Assembly (NCBI RefSeq): GCF_001905845.1
Contig: NZ_LIVZ01000003.1
Location: forward strand, 248,001 to 312,000
Direction: 5' to 3'
DNA: 64,000 nucleotides
Source of the DNA: Streptomyces sp. TSRI0107
GTDB taxonomy: Bacteria > Actinomycetota > Actinomycetes > Streptomycetales > Streptomycetaceae
In this document: piece after piece, positions 1-27,600 of the stretch
How positions within the stretch are numbered: position 1 is the first letter of the stretch
Layout: each line of letters starts with the position of its first letter
Made by a program: the position numbers and the translations under genes
Notes under the pieces: model-generated
Told to the model about the DNA's origin: nothing
The model's database searches: none
What the model saw: only the letters and a program-made list of their open reading frames with translations

Positions 1-3000
1 GGTGCCCAGGGTCTCCGGGGCCACGGGGCGCAGGGTGAGGGACTCGACGGTGGCGACGGGTGCGCCGGTGACGTCGGTGACGGTGAGGGACACGGCGTCC
101 GTGCCGAGCCGGGTCAGCCGTACCCGCAGCGCCGGCGCGCCCGCGGCGTGCAGGCTGACGCCGGTCCAGGTGAACGGCAGCCGCACTCCGGCGGAGTCCG
201 CGTCCGCCGGGAGGAAGTCCGCTGCGGCGATGGCGTGCAGGGCGGCGTCCAGGAGCGCGGGGTGCAGCCCGTACCGCTCGGCGTCGGCCTCGGTGCCCTC
301 GGGCAGGGCCACCTCGGCGGCCAGGGTGTCGCCGTCCCGCCAGACGCCGCGCAGGCCCTGGAACAGCGGGCCGTACCGCAGGCCGGCGTCGGCCAGGCGC
401 GGGTAGAGGTCGTCGAGCGGGACCGGCCGCGCGCCCGGCGGGGGCCAGGCGGCCGGGTCGTGCGGGGCCGGTGCGGCGGTGTCGGCGAGGACGCCTTCGG
501 CGTGCAGGGTCCACGGCTCGTCGGCGGCGGCGCCCGCGGGCCGGGCGTGCACGCTCAGCCGGCGGTGTCCCTCCGGGTCGGGCGCGCCGACCAGCAGCTG
601 GAGGTCCACCGGCGTGGATTCGGTGAGCACGAGCGGCGCGTGCAGCGTGAGTTCGGTGACGCCGCCGCAGCCGACCTGGTCGCCGGCGCTGACCGCGAGT
701 TCCACGAACGCGGTGCCGGGCAGGACGACGGTGCCCGCGACCGCGTGGTCGGCGAGCCAGGGGTGGGTGGACAGGGAGAGCCGTCCGGTCAGCAGGAAGC
801 CGTTGCCGTCGGCGAGGGTGACCGCCGCGCCGAGCAGCGGGTGGTCGGCCGGGCCGAGGCCGAGGCCGGCGGTGTCGCCGGGCCGGCCGGCGCCCCGCAG
901 CCAGTAGTGCTCGCGCTGGAAGGCGTAGGTGGGCAGGTCCACGCGCCGGGCGGCGTGGCCCTCGAACACGGGCCGCCAGTCGACGCCGACGCCCTGGGTG
1001 TGGGCCTCGGCGAGGGAGACGAGGAAGCGTTCGAGGCCGCCCTCGCCGCGGCGCAGGGTGCCCAGGGCGAAGGCCGCGCCGTCGACGCCGGTCAGCACCT
1101 CCTGCATGCCCATGGTCAGCACGGGGTGCGGGCTGACCTCGATGAAAACCGCGCGGCCACGCTGCGACAGGGTGCGGACCGCGTCCTCGAAGCGGACCGT
1201 GCGGCGCAGGTTGCGGTACCAGTAGGCGGCGTCGAGGCCGGCGGTGTCGACGGGCTCGCCGGTCACCGTGGAGCAGAACGTCACGTCGGCGGTGCGCGGC
1301 GCGATCGGCGCGAGGGCCGCGAGCAGCCGTTCCTCGATGGCCTCGACGTGGGCGGAGTGGGAGGCGTAGTCGACGGAGACGCGGCGGGCGCGGATCTCGT
1401 CGGCTTCGCACGAGGCGATGAGTTCGTCCAGTGCCCGCGGGTCGCCGGAGACGACGACGGAGGCGGGGCCGTTGATCGCGGCGACGGACAGCCGGTCCGC
1501 CCAGCGGCTGAGCCGCTGTTCGACTTCGGCGACGGGCAGTGCCACCGACACCATGCCGCCCTTGCCGGACAGCTCGGTCAGGGCCTGGCTGCGCAGGGCG
1601 ACCACGCGGGCGGCGTCGGCCAGGCTGAGCGCGCCGGACACCGCGGCGGCGGCGATCTCGCCCTGGGAGTGCCCGACCACGGCGGTGGGCTTGACCCCGT
1701 GGGCCTCCCAGAGGGCGGCCAGGGACACCATCACGGCGAACAGCACCGGCTGGACCACGTCGACCCGGTCCAGGGAGGGTGCGCCGGGCGTACCGCGGAC
1801 GACGTCGAGCAGCGACCAGTCGGTGTGGGGTTCCAGGGCGGCCGCGCACTCCCCCATGCGGGCGGCGAACACCTCGGAGGTGTCGAGGAGTTCGACGGCC
1901 ATGCCGGCCCACTGGGAGCCCTGGCCGGGGAAGACGAAGACGATGTCGTCGGCGCCGGTGGCCGTGCCGCGCACCACACCGGCCGGCTCGGTGCCCGCGG
2001 CGAGGCCGTCGAGCGCGGCGAGCAGCCCGTCGCGGTCGGTGCCCACGGCGACGGCGCGGTGCTCGAACAGGGCGCGGGTGGTGGCGAGGGAGTGGCCGAC
2101 GTCGACGGGGCGCAGGGCGGCGTGGTCGCGCAGGTGGGCGGCGAGCCGGGCGGCCTGCTCGGTGAGGGCGGCCGGGGTGCGGGCGGACAGGAGCCAGGGC
2201 AGCGCGCCGTGCGGGTCGCCCTCGGGGGCGGGCCGCTCGGCGGGTTCCGGCTGTTCGGCGGGTTCCGGCTGTTCGAGGATGACGTGGGCGTTGGTGCCGC
2301 TGACGCCGAAGGAGGACACGGCGGCGCGGCGCGGGTTGCCGGTGTTCGGCCACGGCGTGTTCTCGGTGAGGAGTTCGACGGCGCCCGCCGTCCAGTCCAC
2401 CTGCGGGGTGGGTTCGTCGACGTGCAGGGTGCGGGGCAGCACGCCGTGCCGTATGGCCTGCACCATCTTGATGACGCCGGCGACTCCGGCGGCGGCCTGG
2501 GTGTGCCCGATGTTGGACTTGACCGAGCCCAGCAGAAGCGGCTGTCCGTCCCGCCGCTGCCTGCCGTAGGTGGCGAGCAGGGCCTGCGCCTCGATCGGGT
2601 CGCCCAGGGTGGTGCCGGTGCCGTGCGCCTCGACGGCGTCGACGTCGGCCGGGGTCAGCCGGGCGCCGGCGAGCGCCTGCTGGATGACCCGCTGCTGGGC
2701 GGGCCCGTTGGGGGCGGTGAGGCGGCTGCTGGCGCCGTCCTGGTTGACCGCGCTGCCGCGGACCACGGCGAGCACCGGGTGTCCGTTGCGGCGGGCGTCG
2801 GACAGCTTCTCCAGCAGGAGCATGCCGACGCCCTCGCCCCAGCCGGTGCCGTCGGCGGCGCCGGCGAACGCCTTGCAGCGCCCGTCGGCCGCCAGGCCGC
2901 GCTGCCGGGAGAACTCCAGGAAGGTGCTGGGCGAGGACATCACGGTGACGCCGCCGGCGAGCGCGAGGGTGCACTCGCCCTCGCGCAGCGCCTGGGCGGC

Positions 3001-3537
3001 CAGGTGCAGGGTCACCAGGGACGAGGAGCAGGCGGTGTCGACGGTGACGGCCGGCCCTTCGAGGCCGAGCGTGTAGGCGACCCGGCCGGATGCGATGCTG
3101 CCCGCGCTGCCCTGGCTGAGGTAGCCCTCGAACTCCTCGGGGACGTCGTGCAGCCGGGCCAGGTAGTCGTGGTACATGACGCCGGCGAACACCCCGGTGC
3201 GGCTGCCGCGCACGGTCCGGGGGTCGATGCCGGCGTGTTCGAACGCCTCCCACGAGCTCTCCAGCAGCAGCCGCTGCTGCGGGTCCATGGCCACGGCCTC
3301 ACGCGGCGAGATGCCGAAGAAGGCGGCGTCGAAGCGGGCGGCGTCGTGCAGGAAGCCGCCCTCCCGGACGTAGGAGGTGCCGGGGTTGTCCGGGTCGGGG
3401 TCGAACAGCGCGTCGAGGTCCCAGCCGCGGTCGTCCGGGAAGCCGGAGACGGCGTCGGTGCCGGAGGCGACGAGCCGCCACAGGTCGTCCGGGGAGTTCA
3501 CGCCGCCGGGGTACCGGCAGCTCATTCCCACGATCGC
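1..3537 (-). other. PKS module 7 (KS-AT-DH, incomplete)
   Basis: Domain order in the direction of transcription is KS (about 3537-2300), AT (about 1950-1080) and DH (about 840-20). All catalytic motifs in view are intact: KS Cys, AT GHSQGE with YASH, DH His and Asp motifs. Extender prediction is methylmalonyl-CoA. With an unseen KR it would add a methyl-branched double bond to the triene made by modules 4-6. Whether an ER follows cannot be seen. Confidence 0.85.
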
Positions 3538-3645
3538 GATGAGCTCCGGCTCGTGGGACTCGGCCTCGCGCAGCCGCTGCCGCGTCTCGTGCAGGTCGGC
3601 GATGGCTCGCTTGAGGTAGTCCCGAAGCTTCTGCTCATTGTCCAC
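1..3645 (-). CDS. Type I polyketide synthase, third subunit (partial; module 7 KS-AT-DH...)
   Basis: This is the N-terminal 1215 residues of a modular PKS subunit; the gene continues past base 1. It extends the chain received from the pks2 product. An ATG lies at 3663, but I prefer GTG at 3645 because TGAGGAG sits just upstream of it. This yields the usual N-terminal coiled-coil docking segment ([20 protein letters not shown]) followed by the KS at about residue 36. The KS has [10 protein letters not shown] with the active Cys near residue 204. The AT has GHSQGE near base 1675 and a YASH signature, which predicts methylmalonyl-CoA. The DH has [10 protein letters not shown] near base 750 and [10 protein letters not shown] near base 270. 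The window ends at the end of the DH, so KR, possible ER and ACP are unseen. The pks2 stop is 56 bases upstream, which fits one operon. Confidence 0.95.
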   Translation of the reverse strand, partial: MDNEQKLRDYLKRAIADLHETRQRLREAESHEPELIAIVGMSCRYPGGVNSPDDLWRLVASGTDAVSGFPDDRGWDLDALFDPDPDNPGTSYVREGGFLHDAARFDAAFFGISPREAVAMDPQQRLLLESSWEAFEHAGIDPRTVRGSRTGVFAGVMYHDYLARLHDVPEEFEGYLSQGSAGSIASGRVAYTLGLEGPAVTVDTACSSSLVTLHLAAQALREGECTLALAGGVTVMSSPSTFLEFSRQRGLAADGRCKAFAGAADGTGWGEGVGMLLLEKLSDARRNGHPVLAVVRGSAVNQDGASSRLTAPNGPAQQRVIQQALAGARLTPADVDAVEAHGTGTTLGDPIEAQALLATYGRQRRDGQPLLLGSVKSNIGHTQAAAGVAGVIKMVQAIRHGVLPRTLHVDEPTPQVDWTAGAVELLTENTPWPNTGNPRRAAVSSFGVSGTNAHVILEQPEPAEQPEPAERPAPEGDPHGALPWLLSARTPAALTEQAARLAAHLRDHAALRPVDVGHSLATTRALFEHRAVAVGTDRDGLLAALDGLAAGTEPAGVVRGTATGADDIVFVFPGQGSQWAGMAVELLDTSEVFAARMGECAAALEPHTDWSLLDVVRGTPGAPSLDRVDVVQPVLFAVMVSLAALWEAHGVKPTAVVGHSQGEIAAAAVSGALSLADAARVVALRSQALTELSGKGGMVSVALPVAEVEQRLSRWADRLSVAAINGPASVVVSGDPRALDELIASCEADEIRARRVSVDYASHSAHVEAIEERLLAALAPIAPRTADVTFCSTVTGEPVDTAGLDAAYWYRNLRRTVRFEDAVRTLSQRGRAVFIEVSPHPVLTMGMQEVLTGVDGAAFALGTLRRGEGGLERFLVSLAEAHTQGVGVDWRPVFEGHAARRVDLPTYAFQREHYWLRGAGRPGDTAGLGLGPADHPLLGAAVTLADGNGFLLTGRLSLSTHPWLADHAVAGTVVLPGTAFVELAVSAGDQVGCGGVTELTLHAPLVLTESTPVDLQLLVGAPDPEGHRRLSVHARPAGAAADEPWTLHAEGVLADTAAPAPHDPAAWPPPGARPVPLDDLYPRLADAGLRYGPLFQGLRGVWRDGDTLAAEVALPEGTEADAERYGLHPALLDAALHAIAAADFLPADADSAGVRLPFTWTGVSLHAAGAPALRVRLTRLGTDAVSLTVTDVTGAPVATVESLTLRPVAPETLGT
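2238..2273 (-). repeat. Two tandem 18-bp copies in the KS-AT linker of module 7
   Basis: The 18-bp unit CGGCGGGTTCCGGCTGTT occurs twice in tandem, in frame. On the coding strand it gives a repeated Glu-Gln-Pro-Glu-Pro-Ala segment in the flexible linker between KS and AT. It changes linker length by six residues and should not affect catalysis. Confidence 0.9.
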
Positions 3646-3701
3646 TTGACGTTGGCTCCTCATGGCATGCGGACGGTGTGGGGTTTCGTTCACCTGGCGA
3701 C

Positions 3702-19790
<16,089 letters not shown>

Positions 19791-19817
19791 GTCCTTGCCT
19801 TCACACTTCGAGCGTCA

Positions 19818-22800
19818 TCAAGAGTCGGGGGTGTCGAGCGCCAGCTGGATGAGCCCCTCGACGTCCATCAGATCGATCGCGTCGGCCGGGTCCTCGGCCG
19901 CCTCCGGCGCCGTCTCCTCGGGGGTCTCGGCGCCGTCCGCCAGCTCCAGCAGGGCGTCCAGCAGTCCGGCTTCCCGGAGGCGGGCGAGCGGGATGGAGGT
20001 GAGGACGCGTCTGGTCTCCGCCTCGTCCGCCGGCTCCTCGGGCGTGTCGGGTTCGGTCTCCGTGCCGAGGAGCTGGTCGCGCAGGAACTCCGCGAGCACC
20101 GTCGGGGTCGGATGGTCGAAGACGGCGGTGACCGGGAGCCGCAGGCCGGTGGCCTCGTTGAGCCGGTTGCGGAGTTCCACCGCGGTCAGCGAGTCGAAGC
20201 CGACGTCCTTGAACGGCCGGTTCACGTCGACGGCTTGGGCGTCGCCGCGGCCCAGCACGGTCGCGACGAGGTCGCGGACCAGGTCGACCAGGGCCCGCTT
20301 GCGCTGGGCGGCGGTGAGCCCGGTGAGGCGCCGCAGCAGCGGGCTGGTGCCGTCCTCGTCGCCGCCGGGTGCGCTGTCCGCGGCGAGCAGGGCGCGTACC
20401 TCGGGGATGCCGCCGAGCAGCGGGCTGGGGCGGGCCGCGGTGAAGGCCGCGGCGAACCGTTCCCAGTCGACGTCCGCGACGACCGGGCAGGTCTCGTCCT
20501 GGTCGAGGAGCTGCTGGAGTGCCTCGATGGCCAGCTTGGGCGGCAGCAGCGGCAGTCCGCGCCGGTCCAGGGTGCCTTCGGCGACGTGGTCGGCGACCAT
20601 GCCGCGTTCGGCCCACGGGCCCCAGGCGACGGAGGTGGCGGCGAGTCCGCGTGCCCGGCGGTGGCCGGCGAGCGCGTCGAGGTAGGCGTTGGCGGCCGAG
20701 TAGGCGGCGTGTTCGGCGCTGCCCCAGACTCCGGCGATGGAGGAGAACAGCACGAACGCGTCGAGGGGGCGGTCGTGGAGGAGGTCGTCGAGGACGGCGG
20801 CGCCGCGGACCTTGGCGCCGACCACCACGGCCAGCTCGGCCAGGTCGAGTTCGTCCAGGGTGGACAGGCGGTTGACGCCCGCGGTGTGGAATACGGCCGT
20901 GAGCGGGTGGTCGCGTTCGACGTCGGCGAGCAGCGCGGCCATGGCCGTGCGGTCGGTGACGTCGCAGGCTGCCACGGTGACCCGGCAGCCGAGTCCGGTC
21001 AGTTCGCTCTCCAGCGCCTCGGCGTCCGGGGCGGCCCGTCCGGCGCGGCTGACCAGGACGACGTGGTCGGCGCCGGTGCGGGCCAGCCGGCGGGCGACCT
21101 GGCTGCCGAGGGCGCCGGTGCCGCCGGTGACGAGCACGGTCCCGGACGGCTGCCAGGGGCGGCCGCCTGCGGCGGCGGTGGCCGGGACGAGCCGGCAGGC
21201 GTGGACGCCGGTGGCGCGCAGCGCGAGCTGGTCCTCGTCGCCCGGGTCGGCCAGGATGCCGCGCAGCCGGGTGCGGGCCCGCTCGTCGAGCGTGTCGGGC
21301 AGGTCCACGAGACCGCCCCAGCGCTTGGGGTGTTCCAGGCCCATGACGCGGCCCAGGCCCCAGGTGAGGGCCTGGAGCGGGGCGGCGACCGGGTCGGACG
21401 GGTCCGCCTGGACGGCGCCGCGGGTGGCGCACCACAGCGGCGCGTCGATCCCCAGGTCGCCGAGGGCCTGGATCAGGGACAGGGTGAGGACCTGGCCGAG
21501 CGGCAGCTCGGGGTGGTGCGGGTGGGTGGTCTGGTCGAGGGCGAGCAGTGACAGCACGCCGTCGACCGGGCCGTCCTCGGGCAGCGCGTCCCGCAGGCGT
21601 GCGGCGAGCGCCGCGCGGTCCCCGTCGGCCCCGGTGACGGTCACCGGGACGGTGCGGGACGCCAGGCCGGCGAGGGCGTCGGCGGTGTGCCGGGCCTGCT
21701 CGCCCGGCGGCACGAGCAGCAGCCAGGTGCCGGTGAGGGCCGGCCGGGACGGTTCGGGCAGACGCTGCCAGTCGATCCGGTAGCGCCAGCCGTCGACGGT
21801 GGTGCGTTCCTGGCGCCGGCGTCGCCAGGACGACAGGACGGGCAGGACGGCGCCGAGGGCGGAGCGGTCCTCGTCCGTGTCCCCGACGCGCAGCGCGTCG
21901 GCGAGCGCGGCGAGGTCCTGCTGTTCGACCGCCTCCCAGAAGCGGGCCTCCGTCGGGTCGGCCGCGCGGGCCGGTACGGCGGCCGGGGTGGGCCAGAAAC
22001 GTTCCCGCTGGAAGGCGTACGTCGGCAGGTCCACCCGCTGCCGGGCGGGGCCGCCGAGCACGGCCGGCCAGTCGACCGCGGTGCCGCGGACGTGGGCCTC
22101 GGCGAGCGAGGTGAGGAAGCGGTCCAGGCCGCCCTGGTCGCGGCGGAGCGAGCCGACCACGGTGCCGTCGGTCACGGGCTCGTCGCCCTCGTCGAGGGTT
22201 TCCTGGAGGGCCATGCCGAGCACCGGGTGCGGGCTCATCTCGATGAACACGCGGTGCCCGGAGTCGAGCAGGGCGCGGGTGGTCGGGGCGAACTGCACGG
22301 TCTGCCGCAGGTTGGTGTACCAGTACGCCGCGTCCAGGCCGGTGGTGTCGACGCGCTCGCCGGTCACCGTGGAGTGGAACGGCACCCGCGATGCGACCGG
22401 CGCGACCGGGGCCAGCAGTTCCAGCAGTTCGGCGTGGATCGCCTCGACCTGGGGGCTGTGCGAGGCGTAGTCGACGGGGATGCGGCGGGCCCGGATGTCG
22501 GCGGCGGTCAGTTCGGCGTGCAGCCCGTCCAGGGCCTCGGGGTCGCCGGCGAGCACGACGGAGCCGGGTCCGTTGAGCGCGGCGACGGCGAGCCGGTCGC
22601 CCCAGGGTGCCAGCCACAGTCCGAGGTCCGCCTCGGGCAGCGCGACGGACATCATGCCGCCGCGCCCGGCCAGCGCCACCAGGGCGCGGCTGCGCAGCGC
22701 CACGACGCGTGCGGCGTCCTCCAGGGTGAGCGCGCCGGCCACGTGGGCGGCGGCGATCTCGCCCTGGGAGTGTCCGATGACGGCGTCGGGGTGCACACCG

Positions 22801-24645
22801 CAGGAGCGCCACAGCGCGGCGAGCGACACCATCACCGCGAACAGCACCGGCTGGACCACGTCCACCCGTTCCAGGGAGGGCGCGCCCTCGGTTTCGCCGA
22901 GGACGTCCATGAGGGACCAGTCGACGAACGGCGCCAGCGCCTCCTCGCAGGCGAGCAGCTGCTCGCGGAACACGTCCGAGGCGGCCATGAGTTCGCGGGC
23001 CATGCCGGCCCACTGGGCGCCCTGGCCGGGGAAGACGAAGACGACCTTGCCGCCGGGGCCCGCGGTGCCGCGGACCAGGTTCGGGGCGGTGCCGCCGTCG
23101 GCGAGGGCGCGCAGCCCGTCCAGGAAGTCCTCGTGCCGGTCGGCCACGACCGCCGCCCGGTGGTCGAGGGCGGCCCTGCCGGTGTGCAGGGCGTGCGCCA
23201 CGTCGGTGACGGCGGGGGCCGGGCCGGTGCCGATCCGCTCCAGCAGGCGGGCGGCCTGCTCGCGCAGCGCCGTGTCGTCGGCGGCGGACAGCAGCCAGGC
23301 GGTGGGCCGGTCCTGCGGGGCCGGCTCCGGCTGGTCGTCGCCGGGTGCGGCCGGTTCGGGGGCCTGCTCGACGATGACGTGGGCGTTTGTGCCGCTGACG
23401 CCGAAGGAGGAGACGCCCGCGCGGCGGGGCCGGTCGGCCTCGGGCCACGCCCTGTTCTCCGTCAGCAGCGCGACGGCGCCGGAGGACCAGTCGACGTGCG
23501 GGGACGGCTCGTCCACGTGCAGCGTGCGCGGCAGTTCACCGTGGCGCATCGCCATCACCATCTTGATGACGCCCGCGACACCCGCGGCGGCCTGCGTGTG
23601 CCCGATGTTCGACTTCACCGAGGCCAGCCACAACGGCCGGTCCTCCGACCGGTCCTGGCCGTACGTGGCGAGCAGCGCCTGCGCCTCGATCGGATCACCC
23701 AGCGTCGTACCCGTACCGTGCGCCTCCACGACGTCCACATCCGCCGTCGTCAGCCGCGCGTTGGCGAGCGCCTGACGGATCACCCGCTGCTGCGACGGAC
23801 CGTTCGGCGCCGTCAGACCGTTCGACGCACCGTCCTGATTGACCGCACTGCCCCGCAGCACCGCCAGCACAGGATGCCCGTTGCGGCGGGCGTCCGACAG
23901 CCGCTCCACCAGCAGCATGCCCACACCCTCACCCCAGCCAGTCCCGTCTGCTTCGGCCGCGAAGGCCTTGCAGCGGCCGTCCGGGGAGAGCCCGCGCTGG
24001 CGGGAGAACTCGATGAACAGCCCCGGCGTGGACAGGACGGTCACGCCGCCGGCCAGCGCCATGGAGCACTCGCCCTGCCGCAGTGCCTGCGCGGCGAGGT
24101 GCAGGGCGACCAGCGAGGAGGAGCAGGCGGTGTCCACGGTGACGGCGGGGCCCTCGAAGCCGAAGGTGTAGGCGACGCGGCCGGACAGGACGCTGCCCGC
24201 GCTGCCGATGCCGATGTAGCCCTCGGCGGCGTCCTCGGAGGCGCCGGACAGGGCGCTGTAGTCCTGGTTGCTGATGCCGGCGAAGACGCCGGTCTGGCTG
24301 CCCTTGAGAGCGGTCGGGTCGATGCCCGCCCGCTCGAAGACCTCCCAGGACGTCTCCAGCAGCAGCCGCTGCTGCGGGTCCATCGCCAGCGCCTCACGCG
24401 GGCTGATGCCGAAGAACCCGGCGTCGAAGTCGGCGACGTCGTGCAGGAATCCGCCGGAGCGGGTGTACGAGGTGCCCTGGTGGTCGGGGTCCGGGTGGTA
24501 CAGCCCGTCCAGGTCCCAGCCGCGGTCGGTGGGGAAGCCGGAGATGGCGTCGGCGCCGTCGGCGACGAGCCGCCACAGCTCCTCCGGGGAGGCCACGCCG
24601 CCGGGGAAACGGCAGGACATGGCGACGATGGCGATCGGTTCCGTG
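19818..24645 (-). other. PKS module 3: KS-AT(methylmalonyl)-KR(A-type)-ACP
   Basis: The KS has [10 protein letters not shown]. The AT has [10 protein letters not shown] and YASH (methylmalonyl). There is no DH. The KR has TGGTGALG and a complete Ser, Tyr and Asn set, but the LDD motif is missing ([10 protein letters not shown]) and a Trp sits eight residues before the catalytic Tyr ([11 protein letters not shown]). Together these mark an A-type KR, the only one seen here. The ACP has [10 protein letters not shown]. Predicted output is a hydroxyl of opposite configuration to module 2, next to a methyl branch. Confidence 0.88.
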
Positions 24646-27600
24646 TCGGCACCGGCGACGGCGGTCTGCGGCAGGTACTCGGCGGTCGCGGAACCGGCCG
24701 ACTCCGCGTCCAGGAAGCGGGCCAGGGCGGTCGGGGTCGGGTGGTCGAAGACCAGGGTCGCGGGCAGGCTCAGCCCCGTGACCTGGCCGAGCCGGTTGCG
24801 CAGCTGGACCGCTGCCAGCGAGTCGAAGCCGGTGTCCTTGAACGCCTTGTCGGCCGGGACGGCCGCCGGCGAGGCGTGTCCGAGGACGAGGGCGACCTGC
24901 TCGCGGACCAGGTCCAGCAGGGCGCTCTCGCGTTCGTCGGCGGGCAGCGCGGCGATCCGCTGCCGCCACTCGTCGCCCTGGCCGGTGTCCGTCCCGCCGC
25001 TGCCGGTCAGGTGGTCGCGGGCCTCGGGCAGGTCGCTCAGCAGGGCGCTCGGGCGCTGCGCGGCGAACACCTCGGCGAACCGGGCCCAGTCGATGTCGGC
25101 CACGGCGGTCACCGCCGCGCCGCCCTGGACGGTCCGGCGCATGGCCTCGACAGCGGTCTCCCGGTCCATCGGCGCGAGGCCGAGGCGGCGCAGGCGGTCG
25201 CCGTCCGGGTCCTCGGCGGCGGCCATGCCGGCCCCGGCCCAGGGACCCCAGGCGATCGTGGTGGCGGGCAGGCCGTCGGCCCAGCGCTGCTCGGCGAGGG
25301 CGTCCAGGTAGGCGTTGGCGGCGGCGTAGTTGGCCTGCCCGGCGTTGCCCAGCGTGCCGGCGATCGACGAGAACAGCACGAACGCCGTCAGGTCGAGGTC
25401 CGCCGTCAGCTCGTGCAGGTTGCGGGCGGCGTCCGCCTTGGGGCGCAGCACCCGGGCGAACCGCTCGGGCGTCTGCCCGTCCAGCACGCCGTCGTCGAGC
25501 ACTCCGGCCGCGTGGATCACCGCGGTCAGCGGACGTCCGTCCGGCATCTCGGAGAGCAGGGCGGCGAGGGCATCGCGGTCGGCCGCGTCGCAGGAAGCGA
25601 CGGTCACGTCGGCGCCGAGCGCGGTCAGTTCGGCGCGGAGTTCGGCGGCGCCCTCGGCGTCGGGGCCGCGCCGGCTGGTGAGCAGCAGGTGCTCGGCACC
25701 GTTGCGGGCGAGCCAGCGGGCGACCTCGGCGCCCAGCGCGCCGGTGCCGCCGGTCACCAGGACCGTGCCGCGGGGCTGCCACGGCGTCGCGTCGGCGCTC
25801 TCGCGCGGGGCGCGGGTGAGGCGTCGTACGGTCACGCCCGAGGCGCGGACCGCCAGTTGGTCCTCGGAGGCGGGGCCCGCCAGCACGGCGGTCAGCCGGG
25901 ACAGGGACCGCTCGTCGGGGGTCTCGGGCAGGTCGACGAGTCCGCCCCAGCGGTCCGGGTGCTCCAGTGCGGCGACCCGGCCGAGGCCCCAGATCTGGGC
26001 CTGCTCGGGGTGGGCGGGGCGGTCGGCGCGGCTCACGGAGACCGCGCCGGTCGTCAGGCACCACAGCGGCGCGGTGGTGCCGGTGTCGCCCAGCGCCTGC
26101 ACCAGGGCGAGGGTGCCGGCGAGGCCCTGGGACACGGCCGGCTGCCGCGGGTGCGGCGCGTCGGCGAGGGCCAGCAGGGAGACGACTCCGTCGATGGGTC
26201 CGCCGGTCTCGGCGACCGCCGAGGTGACGCTTTCGGCGAGCGCGGCGCGTTCGCAGGTGGCGGTGTCGACCACGAGCGGCAGCACGCGGGCGCCCCGCGC
26301 GGTGAGCGCCGGGAGCGTGGCGGCGACCCACGGGTGGTCCTCCAGGCCCTGCGGGAGCACCGCCAGCCAGGTGCCGGCCGGCACCTGGTCCGGTCCGTCC
26401 GCCACGGGCTGCCAGGTGACGCGGTACCGCCAGGAGTCGGCGACGTGCCGGGTCCGGTGCCGCCTGCGCCAGGAGGCCAGCGCCGGGAGCGCCGCCGACA
26501 GCGACGCCCGGTCGTCCTCGGCCAGTTCCAGTGCCTCGGCGACCGCTGCCGCGTCGGACCGTTCGACGGCGTCCCAGAACGCGGCGTCCGCCGGGTCCGC
26601 GCCGTCGGCGGGCGCGGTGGTCTCGGGCCAGTACCGGTCCCGCTGGAAGGCGTACGTCGGCAGTTCCGCCGGGCGTGCGCCGCGTCCCGCGAAGAAGGCC
26701 GCCCAGTCGACGGTGGCTCCGCGGACGTGGGCGTGCGCGACGGCGGCGATCAGGGTGCGCGCCTCGGGGTGGTCGGACCGCAGCGCGGGCAGGAACTCCG
26801 CGCCGTCGATGCCGTCCTGGCCCAGCGCGGACAGCACACCGCCGGGGCCGAGTTCGACGAGGGTGCGCACACCCAGCTCGTCGAGCGTCCGCATACCGTC
26901 CGCGAAACGCACCGCCTCACGGACGTGCCGCACCCAGTATTCCGGGCCGCACAATTCCCCGGCGCCCACGGCCGCGCCGGTCAGATTCGACACGACGGGA
27001 ATGCGCGGCGCCTGATAGGACAATCCCTCGGCGACGCGACGGAATTCCGCAAGCATCGGTTCCATTCGCGGCGAATGGAATGCGTGTGAAACCGTCAGCC
27101 GCTTGGTCTTGCGGCCCTGCTCGGCGAAACGGGCGGCAATCTCCAGTACGACGTCCTCGTCCCCGGAAATCACCAGTGAGGACGGTCCGTTGACAGCGGC
27201 GACGGACACCGTGTTCAGGCCACTGAGGGCTTCCGTGACCTCGTTCTCGGTCGCCTCGACGGCCACCATGGCGCCGCCCTCGGGCAGTGCCTGCATCAGC
27301 CGGCCACGCGCGGCGACCAGCGTGCACGCGTCCTCCAGGGACCAGACTCCCGCCACGTGCGCGGCGGCCAGCTCGCCGATCGAGTGGCCGAGCAGTACGT
27401 CCGGGGTCAGCCCCCAGGACTCCAGCAGCCGGAACAGAGCCACTTCGAGGGCGAACAGCGCCGCCTGCGTGTAGACCGTCTGGTCCAGCGCGGACGCGTC
27501 CTCGAAGACCACGTGCTTCAGCGGCCGGTCCAACTCCGCGTCGAACCGGGCGCACACCGCGTCGAACGCCTCCGCGAACACCGGGAACGCCGCATACAGC

